Shown here: positions 11,903 to 23,303 of the stretch, piece by piece
Numbering within the stretch: position 1 is the stretch's first letter
Layout: the number at the start of each line of letters is the position of its first letter
NCBI GenBank assembly: GCA_002749535.1
Contig: MZZL01000092.1
Span: 1 to 51,796 of the forward strand
Direction of reading: 5' to 3'
DNA length: 51,796 nt
DNA from: Apophysomyces variabilis
Taxonomy: Eukaryota; Mucoromycota; Mucoromycetes; Mucorales; Mucoraceae
Notes under the pieces: generated by a model
Database searches by the model: none
The model's input: only the letters and a program-made list of their open reading frames with translations
What the model was told of the DNA's origin: nothing
Position numbers and translations under genes: made by a program

Positions 11903-12938
11903 GACCGTGTTTTAATTGCATATCAACTTACAATAAACTCTTAAACTATTTGCTATTCCTTGAATCATTGTTCAGCTTCATCCTTTTTTGTTTCACAAAC
12001 CTTTGATAGTTGTTCAAGTCGAAATGCATTATTCCTTAACATACTATCATTTGGCAATAGTGGGAAAGAATAACGTAAGAAGAAGAAGAAGAAGAAGCGC
12101 AGCATGGAGCCCACAATCATCTTTGTTCCTGCTGCTGTCTTCACTTGTTGCTTAATCTTCTAAACGGCATAGTACGCATCTTTCCAAAGAGGTTGTGGAG
12201 CAATACATTGTCATCTTCTTTTGTCCGCAAGTGAATTCTTTGCTGGCTTGCTCAAACCGGAGTAATGGTATGGGCGCGATCGAAGGCTTACATGACATGA
12301 TATAACTTCGAAATGTACTCTCTTGGTCATCTATTAGTGTATCTTACTCAACTATTTCTTCAAAACTGCGACCTTGACTAATAGTTGTTTAAGCAGGATA
12401 GGACGCCCTCTATCAAATACCATTGGAAACCTTTCTTTCTTCTTTTTATTCCGGCGGGTGCAAAGTCATTTTACGAATGGGTAAGTACAAGACAGGGTTT
12501 TGCAGATCTAGTGTGGCTTTATAACCATATAATGAAGTTATCTGTACCCACTAGTAATTTCTTTATCAAACTCCCAATAATTTCAAGAAAGTTGGCACTG
12601 ATGAGGCGTATCGCATCGGAGATTGTATGCATGGAGTAAGTTAGAATCCGTTGTGAGAAACCATTCCTGCTGGATGATGTTGTTGAAAGAGATTCTTTGA
12701 CAAGTTCGTTCATATTTATGCAGTTATCGTAATGAATATGGGAAAGTAGAAACAGCGGAAGTCAAGGAAGCTTAAATGAAAGGATAGCGGAAGAGCGCTT
12801 GTTCAAAAATGGATCTGCAGGCGCCTTTTTTTTTTCTGTGAGTGAAAAAATTAGTCTCAGTGGTGGGAGAGGAGGGGACAAAAAAAGAGCCTTTGGGTGG
12901 TTTCTCCTTTTAGCTGAAGGTCTTTTGATGACGATACC
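11903..12938. other. intergenic, no gene seen
   Basis: Three-prime flank of the G-patch gene and promoter of the transporter. It contains an (AAG)n run at about 12076-12098 and poly-T/poly-G tracts before 12938. Short frames here show no motif. Confidence 0.5.
12076..12098. repeat. (AAG)n microsatellite
   Basis: About seven uninterrupted AAG units, outside any coding region. Confidence 0.8.
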
Positions 12939-14844
12939 ATGAATGACAAGACTTCATCGCTGACCAAGGTCCGTACTTCCCACGACGCTCATATAACGGA
13001 CCGTGTGTCCAGTCGGTCGTCAAATGAGAGTGAAATCCGGTTATTGGAAGATGACCCTTTGTCACTCCATTCGGATCCGACATTCCAGGAAAGAGGAACC
13101 AGTCAACGAGAACGTAAGAAGGCGCTTCTTCGGTCCTCGGCTATCAATATTTTCTGGATTATGATGTGGTAAATAGAATAAAACATATAAAAAAAAAAAG
13201 AGGGGGAGTATTTAAAAATTAAAAAGACGGCCCTTTCTTGTTCTTCTTGTTCTTTAGGTATACCGTAAGAACGTCTTTTGAACGATAGAGAAAAGAAGGA
13301 CAAAGAGAAGATTGACTATGAGAGCGAACCCCTTTCTATATCTATTTTATGTTTTTTTTTTAGTTTGCTACGTTTCTTTCGGTGTACAACAAATGGATGT
13401 TCTCTCCAAATTACTACAGTTTCCAGTTTCCTCTTTTTGTCTCCGGAGTCCATATGGTGGTCCAATTCATCTTCTCCGGACTATCCCTTTTAGCCATGCC
13501 GAAACTACGGCCCTCCAAAAGACCTTCGCTTTCCGATTATCTGTAAGTTAAAAACAAAAAAAAAAAGAGAGAAGGAAATGTCAAGACGTAAAGATACCAC
13601 ATGGTCTAAAAAAGAAATAGCTGCAAAGTCTTCCCCTGCGCACTGGCCACCAGTCTCGACATTGGTCTCTCCAATCTTTCGCTAAAGACAATCACCCTTT
13701 CTTTTTACAGTTAAGAAAATAGGCCCCTCTTTGTTTTGCATAAGTTGTACTCAACTTTTGGTTCTTCTTCTTTAGCCATGTGCAAATCATCCACGCTTGC
13801 TTTCGTTCTGATTTTTGCTTTTCTCTTCAGATTGCAAAAAGTAAGCATGAAATTAATCACCGTCATTGTCATTATCTCCAGTGGTGTCCTCTTGATGGTT
13901 TCCGACGAAACAGAATTTGTCTGGGCAGGGTAAAAAAAAAGGCAAAAGAATCACTCAAAAAAAGAAAAGACATATTAAGGCAACCGTTTTGGTGTCTCTT
14001 TCTTTTTGTTAGATTTATTCAGGTCATGGCTGCTTCAGTATGTGGTGGTCTACGATGGAGTCTGACAGAAGTCCTTTTAAGGAAAGAGAGTATGGGCCTG
14101 AATAACCCATTCGCATCCATCTTTTTCTTGGCACCTCTTCAAGCGCTCGTGCTTTTATTGATATCCGCGATTGTCGAAGGTTATGTCACCATCTTCTGGA
14201 GTAGCTTTTTTGTCTCGTTCAGCGAAGGATTGTATACGGTAAAGACTCTTTTTTTTTCCTTTTCTCTCCATCCTATCGGATTGCTTTTTCCTTTTTTACT
14301 CATGTCGACTCATTGTTCGTTGGAAATGGAATGGAACCAGATATCTGCCGTTTTTGCTGGTGGTCTTTTGGCGTTCTTGATGATTATGTCCGAGTTCTTT
14401 TTGATCAAGCGAACGTCGGTCGTTACACTAAGTGTTTGTGGTATTTTCAAGGTAAATAAGAAAACAAGAGCTTATAGCTCTCCACAAGATAGTTATCGAT
14501 ATTCGATCAATTAGGAAGTGGCAACCATTGGTATCTCTTCCATCGTCTTTGGCGATCGTCTCACGGTCATTAATGTCATTGGATTATGCATTACTCTATT
14601 TGGTATTGGTCTTTACAACTGGATGAAGATGCGTGAAGCCATGCAACAAGCGCCGAAACAAACCATCGATCATGAACTGGCAAAAGATGAGGACGAACCA
14701 TTAACAGCACCGAAACATCTTTACAGTATGGTTGCGGAAAGTACACCCTTTTTAGTAGTGGATGGAGCCTTGACGGCTTATCGCGAAGAAGAGGATGATG
14801 ATCACGACGATAACCACAAACACAATCAATATGAAATGCGATAG
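12939..14844 (+). CDS. TPT/nucleotide-sugar transporter, SLC35C2/YMD8-like
   Basis: Multi-pass membrane transporter of the drug/metabolite superfamily (triose-phosphate transporter family), probably in the Golgi/ER. Exons: 12939-13168, 13258-13264, 13364-13542, 13621-13709, 13776-13929, 14013-14238, about 14341-14451, 14515-14844. All junctions keep phase. Exon 2 is a 7-base micro-exon completing WYT. Family marks are LSVYNKWMFSP (first helix), SLDIGLSNLSLKTITLSFY (exon 4), MCKSSTLAFVLIFAFLFRL, and the C-terminal SVCGIFKEVATIGISSIVFG. The stretch 14239-14340 is open, 102 bases long and bounded by GT/AG, so it may be intron or coding (441 versus 475 aa). The N-terminal 65 residues are polar and serine-rich; the C-terminal tail is acidic and His/Asp-rich. 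The substrate cannot be told from sequence. Confidence 0.82.
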
Positions 14845-14935
14845 AACATATTCTAATACAAAAAGCGAAACCAACGGAAAAGAACAAAAATCAATACATG
14901 TTATCCTACTTTTATTCTTTTCTTTTTAATGTCTA

Positions 14936-16653
14936 TTATTGTTGAATGAATGGTTTCAGCTGTCTCAATCGGTCAACAGCCTGGTGAAGCACCTCGTCTG
15001 TCTTGCAGAAAGCGAAACGCGCAAAATGTTTGGCCAATGGCCAGTGTTCCTTGATATAGAACTCAGATGGCGGGATAGCGCACACGCCGATTTCCTTGGT
15101 GAGCCAGTAGCACATCTTGAAGTCATCTCCACGTTCGTTGAGTTCTTCTGGGAAGGGATAATCTTTGGGCAGGGTGATCTTAGAGGTATTGACAAGGATG
15201 AAATAGGCGCCATCAGGTATGGTGTAGGGTAATCCAAGCTCATCAAAGCCTTTGGACAAAATCTCGCGCTTCTGCAGATAAGCTGCCGATTGCTCCTCTA
15301 ACAAGGGTTGTTCCAATGCTGCCTCAAGACCAGCTGCAACAGCTTCTTGACATGGCGAGTTGGTGGAGAACACAATTCTTGTCTGTGCTGCAAAAGAATG
15401 TTTGACCAGATGTTCTGGACCGATCAACCAACCCACACGCCAGCCTGTGGCAGCAAAGGTCTTTCCACCAGATCCCACAGTGAGCGTTCGTTCCCACAAA
15501 TTACCCAAGGTCGCAATGCGAGGAAGTTTGGAAACAGGAGGGAAATAAAGTCGATCGTACTATATGTCCATATCAGAATCAATCATCTGGTTCATCCAAC
15601 ATTACAGACGCTTCTTTGCTTCTGCTTTTTTGACCAGTACATACCACTTCATCAGACAGGATGATAAGATCATGTTCTTCGGCCACCTTTCCAATCGCAA
15701 GCAATTCTTCCTCGTTAAAGACTTTACCAATGGGGTTATGTGGGGTGTTGAGAACAATCATTCTTGTTTTAGACGTGATCTTCGACTTGAGTTCATCGAT
15801 ATCCAAACGCCATTCACGAGAAGAGATGGTTTGTCCTGCAGCATATTCGGGAGCACGAAGAGGGACAAACACAGGTTTGCCTCCGTTCATGGTAATGTTG
15901 GACTATACAATTGTAACACAAGGTCGCGTAAGTTTTAAGTATTGAGAACGGGAAATAGCGGGTGATTATAAAAGGATGCCAGCTTACAATGTATTGATCG
16001 AAAAAGGGTTCCATACAGATGACTTCGGAGCCTTCATCCAGATAGGCAGCGAATGTGGCAAACATGGCTTCGTTAGCACCAGCAGTGACCAAGATCTCAG
16101 TTTCTGGATCAAGAGAGCGATTGAATTCTGGACTATAGGATGCAGCCAATGCATTTCTCAATCTCGGACGTCCACGAGGATGGCTTTCAATAGATTGCAT
16201 GATAAGAATACCAGAAAAATACATGAGAGCGCCCTCCCCTCACCTGTATTGATTTGACATGACATCCTCGATTGCTTTTTTGGCTGCTTCCTGAACCACA
16301 GGTGGAGGTCCAAAACTATAAAGAACAATCGCTCGTCAGTTTCAACCCATAGGAAGCTTCCCCCCTTCTTTTTCTCATTTACTTCATGAAACCTTGACCG
16401 AGGTTGATAGCCTTTGTTTCTGCGGCTAGCGGGGTAAAGATAGACCAGACTATAGGGTCATGCCACTTGAGTTTTTTTCCCTTCATGAACCACCAAACGC
16501 AAAAGTTTGTTTCTTACCGTCTTTTGCAAAGTTAGCGACGCGATTTGCCGGTTGAAAGCGCTGTGGTTGTTGTTGTGATGATGACATGAGTATACGAGTA
16601 GTAGAGGAAAAGGTTCGTCGGGTGCTGGCAGTAAAAATACGCTGAGTGAACAT
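14936..16653 (-). CDS. BNA3: kynurenine--oxoglutarate transaminase / cysteine-S-conjugate beta-lyase type aminotransferase
   Basis: PLP-dependent class I aminotransferase that turns kynurenine into kynurenate and can act on glutamine or cysteine conjugates. Exons on the minus strand: 16653-16518, 16449-16383, 16315-16244, 16183-15988, 15902-15645, 15559-14936, all in phase, giving 450 aa. Marks: INLGQGFMNFGPPP near the start, TAGANEAMFA, LNTPHNPIGKVF, SDEV, and the PLP-lysine motif GSGGKTFAATGWRVGW with Lys about 276. The first 22 residues are rich in Arg, Ser and Thr with no acidic residue and look like a mitochondrial presequence. A second Met at residue 23 (MSSSQQQ) starts just before the conserved part, so dual mitochondrial/cytosolic products are possible. 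It converges tail to tail with the transporter, 91 bases apart. The symbol is by homology to the yeast gene. Confidence 0.88.
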
Positions 16654-16873
16654 TTTCGGCTAGGAAAAAAAAAAGAGATGGAGAAGGGAAAATGAGCGAA
16701 TAAGAGGCCGTGTATTTGAATGATGCGAGAAGTGACCGATTTAATCATTTTTTCGCACGCCTTATCCCGGTTTAACCCTTAAACAGTGATATAGAAAGAT
16801 GGAACAAGTTACACATAGGAAGATATAATGACATCCACCACTTTCTTCTTCTTGGTTCACTTCGTTTCTTTGT
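16654..16873. other. promoter region of the aminotransferase
   Basis: Short spacer between the aminotransferase start and the MULE. It holds a purine tract (about 16665-16690) and nothing coding. Confidence 0.5.
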
Positions 16874-16882
16874 CTTGGATTT
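16874..16882. repeat. left 9-bp target-site duplication of the MULE
   Basis: CTTGGATTT immediately outside the left terminal repeat matches CTTCGATTT immediately outside the right one at eight of nine positions. Nine bases is the usual duplication length for Mutator-like elements. Confidence 0.7.
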
Positions 16883-17011
16883 GGGAATTACTACGGACAC
16901 TCCAACGGGACACTCCAGTCCCCCCAATTCTGAGCGCTTTCTAAAATAAAGGTGACGATGATTACTATAAGCAGGTGGAGTGTCCCCAAGTGGAGTGTCC
17001 CATAGTGGAGC
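16883..17011 (+). repeat. MULE left terminal inverted repeat
   Basis: Starts GGGAATTACTACGGACACTC. It pairs with the reverse complement of 20592-20434 with only scattered mismatches over the outer 95 bases. It contains the 9-mer GGACACTCC at 16895-16903 and 16908-16916, and its reverse complement GGAGTGTCC at 16977-16985 and 16992-17000, so the repeat is itself palindromic. Confidence 0.85.
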
Positions 17012-17199
17012 TTCTTACGAGAACATCTGCCTCCGCCGTCTGTAGGGATATTGCAATCAATATGGAAGTGTAGGAGATATCATAAACTAATAACAAACCA
17101 AAAAGACCATATATTAGAAGTGGCTCGTAGATATTAAAAAAGTCTATTTATATTCTTTGATCTCCAATTTTTTTAAGTTGTTTTTCTTGCTAAACAACA

Positions 17200-20100
17200 A
17201 TGCTTGACTTATTAAATACAACTTACGACTTGAAGAAGGAAGGCTTGGACATCACTCAAGCCAAAGCTAAAGAGCTTAGATTTGCTGCCAGCACTAAACA
17301 TAGTAACGACAGAAACGTGTATATCCAGTGTGTCAGATGGTGGCAATTACAGAAACATGCATGGATTGTCTACCAAGGATGTCAGCGCGCGAGCAGAACA
17401 AAGAAAACAGACTGTGGATGGTTTCTACGCGCTTCTGTGAAAGCAGGAACCAAAAAATGGACAATTGTTCACGTTTCTGCTTTTAAGCGAGCATAATCAT
17501 CCACTTGATGCTGATCTTATGCTCTACCATCAGCACTGTAAGCCAGCAATGAAAACAATTGAGCGCATGATATCTATGACGAGCAATAGAAACAAACCGG
17601 CAAAAATACATGCAGATATGAGGGATGATGCTGGACAACATGTCGTGACACGAAAAGATTTGTACAATCTTATGCAATTGTTGCGCGACCAGCGAAAAAG
17701 TGATTCCATCGATCTCGTGGAACTTTTGCAAGCCAGAAAGAATGAAATTGCAACAAAGATAAATGATAACAAGCAGCTGGACATACTTTTCTTCAGCCAC
17801 GAGGCAGCAATCCAGAAAGCCCGTGCATTTCCTGAAGTTGTTGTGATCGATACAATATATAGCAGGAATGTGAACAAAGTGCCCCTGGTCAATATTGTTG
17901 GTGTTAGCAACCTAGGAAATATTCAGTTGCGTAACTTCTTGATCGGATCTGCCTTTGTTGTTAACGAAAAGCGTGAAACGTATGAATGGCTTCTGTCGAC
18001 CATGCCATCCCTTGTATGGCCCCAAGGTCAGGTTGGATTATTTATCACCGACAACGACAAGGCTTTGGTAGGAGCTGTCGAAAGTATATTCCCGCAGTCA
18101 GTGCATATTCTTTGTGGGTGGCATATTTCGCAGCACTTAAAATCAAAGATGGGTGGCTGTTTTGAGAAAAACAGCGAGGATTACACTGAGGTGGAAAAAG
18201 TAGTCCAAACGCTTGTGTATAACCGCAACAAGGCAGCGTTTGATGAGGCTGAGGCCAAGTACCGTGAATTAGCAGCAAAAGCAGCAAATGCTTACGCGAG
18301 CAGCAAAGCGAAAGCAAAGACTACTGTGAATGAAGCGCAACAGGAGCAGGACGGAGAAGATGAAAACAAGATGAAGAAAGCAGCAGAAAAGGCAACTGCT
18401 GATAGAATGAAGACAAAAATCCTTGACTATTTTAATAAGTACGTATACGTAAAATACAACTTGCAAACGCGTTATTAATTATATCTATAACTACTTTAAA
18501 AGTACCTTAGAATACAAAGAAAAGTGGGCAGGACCTTATGCAGGAAACCACTATTCTCTTGGTGTGCGTACCACCCAACGAGTTGAGGGTACTCATTGGC
18601 GTATTAAGGACACAATGCAAACAACTGGAAGCTTGATGCGAACTGTTAATTCCATTGATGATGTGATTAGAAGAACAGTAAGTCCGTTTTTCTCGGAAAT
18701 GTTAAATAAAAATATACAGGTTACTAATACTATCAACGATTAGATGGAAGTGGAAAAGCAAGACTTCTTTAGTGAGCTATGCAAACGACCAATTTTTGAC
18801 GACAATGAGCACACTGCTATGAAAGAGCTTTATGGCAAAGTGTCCTTTTTCGCCATTAACATGGTTCGAAAGGAGTTGAAGAGGGCTTGGGAACGCAGAA
18901 AATGGCATACGCGAAAAGAAGAACAGCTGTAACTGCAAGGCAAAGATTAACTACAAGCTTCTTTGCCAGCATATGTTACCTGCTGTAGGAAATGTTACAA
19001 TAAGAATTCACTTGATCCCCCAGCGTTGGTACGTTAATTACGCGGAAGGTAACTATTGAAGTTGGTAACGTCTTTTAGTGTAGTCGTGTTACGCATCACA
19101 ATACAACGTAGAATATTTTCCTGCAAATACGTTAACCATTGCCGGGGAAATCCAACAAAACACGTAACTCTATTGCAACGTATGCAAGACGTACTTGGAA
19201 ACGCGGAAAACAGTTTCAAGAAGATCGAAATTATACAAACTATCAATAATGCGCTCGACTCCTTAAAAGAAGTACCGTTAGAAAACGTGAAACTTCCTCA
19301 CATAGCGAAAAAGAAAGGATGCCCGGAAACAACCAGTGGGAAACGGATCGAGTCCAGCTTTGAAACTGAGGAGAAACAAATCCGCAAAGATTCTCAAAAA
19401 GATAATACCAGCTTGGACAGCATGTATGAGAGTAACTCCATTGGCAGCAATGTCTATATTCTGCCTTGAAAGCGGGATCGTGAAGACAAGTTTCTTGAGC
19501 GCATCGAAAACAAAAGGTATAGAACGTAAAATAGGTGCCATGCAGGCTAATTAATTTTAGGGCCAAACGTACTCTCAATAAGACCGCTAACTTCCATATC
19601 AACACTGATATACCACGAAGCAGCTTTACAAGTGTAATCGACGTCAAAGCTGACGGATGGTGTGGCTTTCGTGCGCTCGCACATGTTTTCAAAGGCGACG
19701 AGAACAAGTTTCTGCAGGTTAAACAGGATATGCTTAGCTGCTTGGCCGAAAATGAGGATATTTATCGCGACTACTTTCCCTCAATTGTTCCAGTTGAAGA
19801 ACTACAGGAGCTCATTAGCCACGGAATTGACATTTCTTTGTCAGTGAATGGTCAACGTCTGCCCTGCAAAAATACGGAGTATTGCTTTACTGCTCCTGAA
19901 TGTGTTCAACTAGCAGCAGACACATATCGCGTTCTATTGTTGTTTATTCTGACGACGAAACAACAGATACAAATGGGAATTTGGTATACCCGCCTTTACT
20001 TTATCTCCCTGTGCGTGGGCCACTACCCCGCCAAAAACCACTCCCAGCTGTCTTGCACCATGTCAACGAAAACCATTGGATAACGTTGAACATGAAATGC

Positions 20101-20255
20101 GGTATCAAAGTAAAGTGGCCGCGTATAGAAAGATACATCAAACTGGCGTGCTCTAAATTAGGCTATGGGCATAATATCCGAAAACTGTATGGAGATATCT
20201 TGATATTGAAAAGGATGCCGAGCAAAGCAATGATTCTGTTACTGCTATTAACTAG
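17200..20255 (+). pseudogene. MULE transposase fused to OTU cysteine protease (disrupted)
   Basis: Order seen: FAR1/WRKY-GCM1-type zinc region (17200-17520, ending EHNHPLD), MULE DDE domain with Asp in VVVIDTIYS (17849-17851), Asp in FITDNDKALVGAV (18050-18052), LCGWHISQHL, Glu in RVEGTHWRIK (18585-18587); SWIM finger CNC...CQH (18928-18972); a 150-residue linker; an OTU domain with DGWCGFRA (Cys 19661-19663) and ENHWITL (His 20074-20076). Introns inferred in phase: 18439-18502, 18678-18743, about 19049-19083, 19517-19560. Lesions: frameshift near 17485, frameshift near 18927, TGA 19467-19469, frameshift near 19940, perhaps another near 20200. The OTU part is on the same strand and joined by an in-phase intron, so one fusion protein is the simplest reading; two separate genes cannot be excluded. 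OTU enzymes remove ubiquitin, so the domain may stabilise the transposase or host factors, which is inference. Confidence 0.8.
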
Positions 20256-20433
20256 CTATATACAAGTGTGTTTACTATATTACAAAACTCTTATAAACTT
20301 AAGTACTAAATTATATGTCTAACAGTTTTTTATAGCAGCTCCTCTTTTCCTTAGCTACTGTCGGAATTGTTTCATGCTCATTCACCATAATACTTTATCA
20401 TTGCTAATATTTGTTATATGGACGGATTTCATT

Positions 20434-20592
20434 TACGGGACACTCCACTTCGGGACACTCCAATCTACAGTACTCCGCTATTTCCCGTACTACACTCCAC
20501 CTGTTTATAGTGATCATCGTCAGCTTTATTTTAGAAAGCGCTCAGAATTGCGGGGACTGGAGTGTCCCGTTGGAGTGTCCGTAGTAACTCCC
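20434..20592 (-). repeat. MULE right terminal inverted repeat
   Basis: Reverse complement of the left repeat, with about 30 extra bases near its inner end. It carries GGACACTCC at 20438-20446 and 20453-20461, and GGAGTGTCC at 20559-20567 and 20572-20580, mirroring the left repeat. Confidence 0.85.
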
Positions 20593-20601
20593 CTTCGATT
20601 T
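20593..20601. repeat. right 9-bp target-site duplication of the MULE
   Basis: CTTCGATTT, differing from the left copy at one base. Confidence 0.7.
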
Positions 20602-21192
20602 CGTGCTGATCCTGTCCGATAAAGAATCCTCGGAGTAAAAGCCGCCCTTCCGAGATCACTAAGAATCGATGAGTGCCTTGCCAATTACTACCAGAAAACA
20701 AACCTGCAAAAGAACAATTATAGTCAACTGAGCTCTAGCCACTTCATGAACCAATGCCAGTTGGAAACAGATTCATCAAACACGCTGTTTCCATCTTGTA
20801 TTACTCGTTGTAGACCCATTCAAGGGTAAGTAAAATCCATCTCTGTTTACCGAGAATAAAGTTATGCTGGCGTAAATAACAGAAAGTAGCACGCAATGGT
20901 AAGAAGCTGCGATTCAATTAATGCAACTGTGTTTAAGCGTGCTGGTTGGTGGGATGTCCTCCATACTTAGTTTGCTAGCAAGGAGAAACCGTACCATATA
21001 TTTAGTGCTCCTTTTTATCTCATTCTTTCCCCGCAAGCAGATGTTGAAGTAGGCCTCGTGTGGACAATGAGTGACGGTTAAATCATCGATTCTAGCTAAT
21101 TATGACTCAAAGATGGATATTGCTATTAACAGGATTGTTGGATATGCATTTACCTCTATTTCCTTATATTTCGCATGAATGCATATATACAC
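20602..21192. other. intergenic, no gene seen
   Basis: Spacer between the MULE and a MITE-like repeat. No frame, RNA or repeat was recognised. Confidence 0.5.
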
Positions 21193-21352
21193 TTCTTACG
21201 CTATTCGAACAGATTCTTGTCCATTGGAGAACTAAGTTGGAGTAAAATACGCTTCCCCGCATGATCACTTACTAATGACAGATATTTATATCTTTTTAGC
21301 ACAAATTTGATCCTTCCATGAGCGCAAAATTTATTTAGGGTAGCGTAAAAAA
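21193..21352 (-). repeat. MITE-like palindromic element, copy A
   Basis: About 160 bases that match, in reverse orientation, the whole of 25793-25957. Outer ends are TTACGCTATTCG and GGGTAGCGTAAAA, an imperfect terminal inverted repeat. It encodes nothing and ends 69 bases beyond the isocitrate lyase stop codon, so it may lie in that gene's 3' untranslated region or terminator. Confidence 0.7.
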
Positions 21353-21421
21353 TCATTCAATAAACAATATTATACAAGAGAGGGAGAAAAAAGATGAGAT
21401 AAGATGAATTGAATAGTTCGC

Positions 21422-23240
21422 TTATTTGAATTGATCCTCAGTGGCACCTTCACCCATGGCGGCAGTAGCGGCCACACCACCTGTTACCACCTTGAGCAGT
21501 GCGTCCACGTAGTTCGCGCCTGCCCAGTCTTGATGTTTGAGAACATCAACCTTGTTGTCGCGCTCCTTGCGTTGAACATTGGCGACATAACCAAGCATGC
21601 CTTCTTCCTTGAAGCTCTTGGCGAAGGTAGCTAACAGAAGCAAAAGCATTGGTCAGAACGTGTTTAACCGAAAACGTAGTTACCCTGCATACCTGTGATC
21701 AAAGCATTGGCGTGAAGACCAGCGAGAGTGATGAATTGCCAGACGAAGCCATTCTCACCCAGTTCTCTGACAAAGCTTCCGATTTCCTTATCACTCATAC
21801 CAGCCGCATCCCTTCATAAAAAGACAAATAAACCATGAGTGAATCCTTTGTTTCACCAAACAAGACTCGTTTTCACAGCATCAGATCTAAGCTTACCAGT
21901 TGAATGAGGGAGACAGGTTGTAACTCAACAGAATGTCGGGATGGACTGCCAGAACGCCTTTGGCGAATTGGATAGCCTGGGACAAGATGGGTTTCTTAGT
22001 TTCCATCCACAACATGTCCGCATAGGGTGCATAGGCAATTGAACGGGAAATGGCAGCTTCCGTGCCACCTTGGTAACGGTACAGACCCTCACGCACACGA
22101 GGAAGATCCCAATCCCAGAAGATCTCGACACCATAGCTCTTGGCAATAGCGCGCGCCTCCTCGTTGGACTTGAAATGGATCTTTTCCAAGAACTCCGAAG
22201 CCTGATGCACCTTTCCGACTTTCTTGAGTTCGTCGGCGACGGCTGTGCCATAACACTTCAAGCCGGCCTTGCTGACCCATTCGTCTTCCACCGCTTGCAA
22301 AGCAGCACCGGTCTTGCCTGCCTTTTCAGCCTTGTTCATCACGCTAACCAAGGAAGGAAGGTTGGGGTTTGTAGCACCGATTAAGAACTCATGGTCCCGT
22401 TCATCCACGTTGCTGGAAATCAAGGTCGCTGCCTCTGCATCAGTACGGGCAACAATCAGGTTCTCGACACCCATGATATCGTACTGAACGCGAGCGGCCA
22501 CCAAACGATTAATATGTTCGGACAAGGGAACCAACACCTTGCCAGCCATGTGGCCACACTTCTTAGTACTAGGCGATTGATCCTCCACTATGAAATAAGT
22601 AAGAAAACGAGTGTCAACCGTTCTGTTATTTTCCTTTTTGGCCAGTAGAAAACTTACAGTGAATACCGGCAGCACCACGTTCGACAAACATCTTGGTCAA
22701 CTTCATCACGGCTGTGAGACCACCATGACCGGTATCGGCGTCAGCAATCAAAGGACGAAGGTAGTCAATGTAAGGCGTCTTGAGTCGTTCTTCGGGCGAC
22801 ATGGCCAGACGGGCCTCACGTTGTTTACGATCATGGAAAAGCTGAGCAAAGAAAAGATGCTCTACCTTGTTAGGCACCGTGTCCATGGGATAGTCAGCAA
22901 GATCTGGACCGGGTTCATTGCTAGTAGAAGCAGTAGCAGACGATTGCCATCCGGACACGTAGACGGTTTCAAGATGAGGTGCCATTTGAGTGACCTGGAC
23001 AGGATCTAATGCGCCAAAGGTATGGGAAGTGGTCTTTGTGCGCTTCTTTTCCTGCAAGATGTTCCACAATTTTTTGCCCATCTCGTTGGAACGATAGGTT
23101 GTGGGGAAGGTGCCTCGTTTGGACACAATATCTTCAGCAGTATAGGGGCGGTGAACAAGCTTAAAGCGAGGAGAGGCCCACCATTGCTTGACTTTTTCTA
23201 CTTCTTCTTGGAAAGAGAGATATTCAGGATCGTAGGTCAT
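21422..23240 (-). CDS. icl1: isocitrate lyase
   Basis: Glyoxylate-cycle enzyme that splits isocitrate to succinate and glyoxylate, needed for growth on acetate or fatty acids. Exons on the minus strand: 23240-22658, 22587-21897, 21811-21693, 21630-21422, all in phase; 533 aa, the normal fungal length. Exon 2 begins with the signature [16 protein letters not shown], with catalytic Cys about residue 205. The start [20 protein letters not shown] is the usual fungal N-terminus. The C-terminus ends QFK, not a canonical SKL peroxisomal signal, so location is open. A palindromic TATA element (CTTATTTATAAG) lies about 55 bases upstream of the start. No lesions seen, so it is probably functional. Confidence 0.96.
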
Positions 23241-23291
23241 GATGATGGCAAATAAAAGTGAGGAGAACGGTTAGAGATGCAAATTATGACT

Positions 23292-23303
23292 CTTATTTAT
23301 AAG
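23292..23303 (-). promoter_or_regulatory. TATA box of isocitrate lyase
   Basis: CTTATTTATAAG, a perfect 12-bp palindrome, lies 52-63 bases upstream of the icl1 start codon. Confidence 0.5.

Larger units (their letters stand above)
16883..20592 (+). mobile_element. Mutator-like element (MULE) with OTU domain, 3.7 kb, decayed
   Basis: A complete element is delimited by long terminal inverted repeats (16883-17011 and about 20434-20592) and a 9-bp duplication with one mismatch. Inside, on the plus strand, is a spliced gene for a FAR1/MULE transposase whose reading continues into an OTU protease domain (17200-about 20255). The transposase has several frameshifts and one stop, so this copy cannot be autonomous as read, although the repeats remain well conserved. 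It lies between the aminotransferase and isocitrate lyase genes and interrupts neither. Confidence 0.85.
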
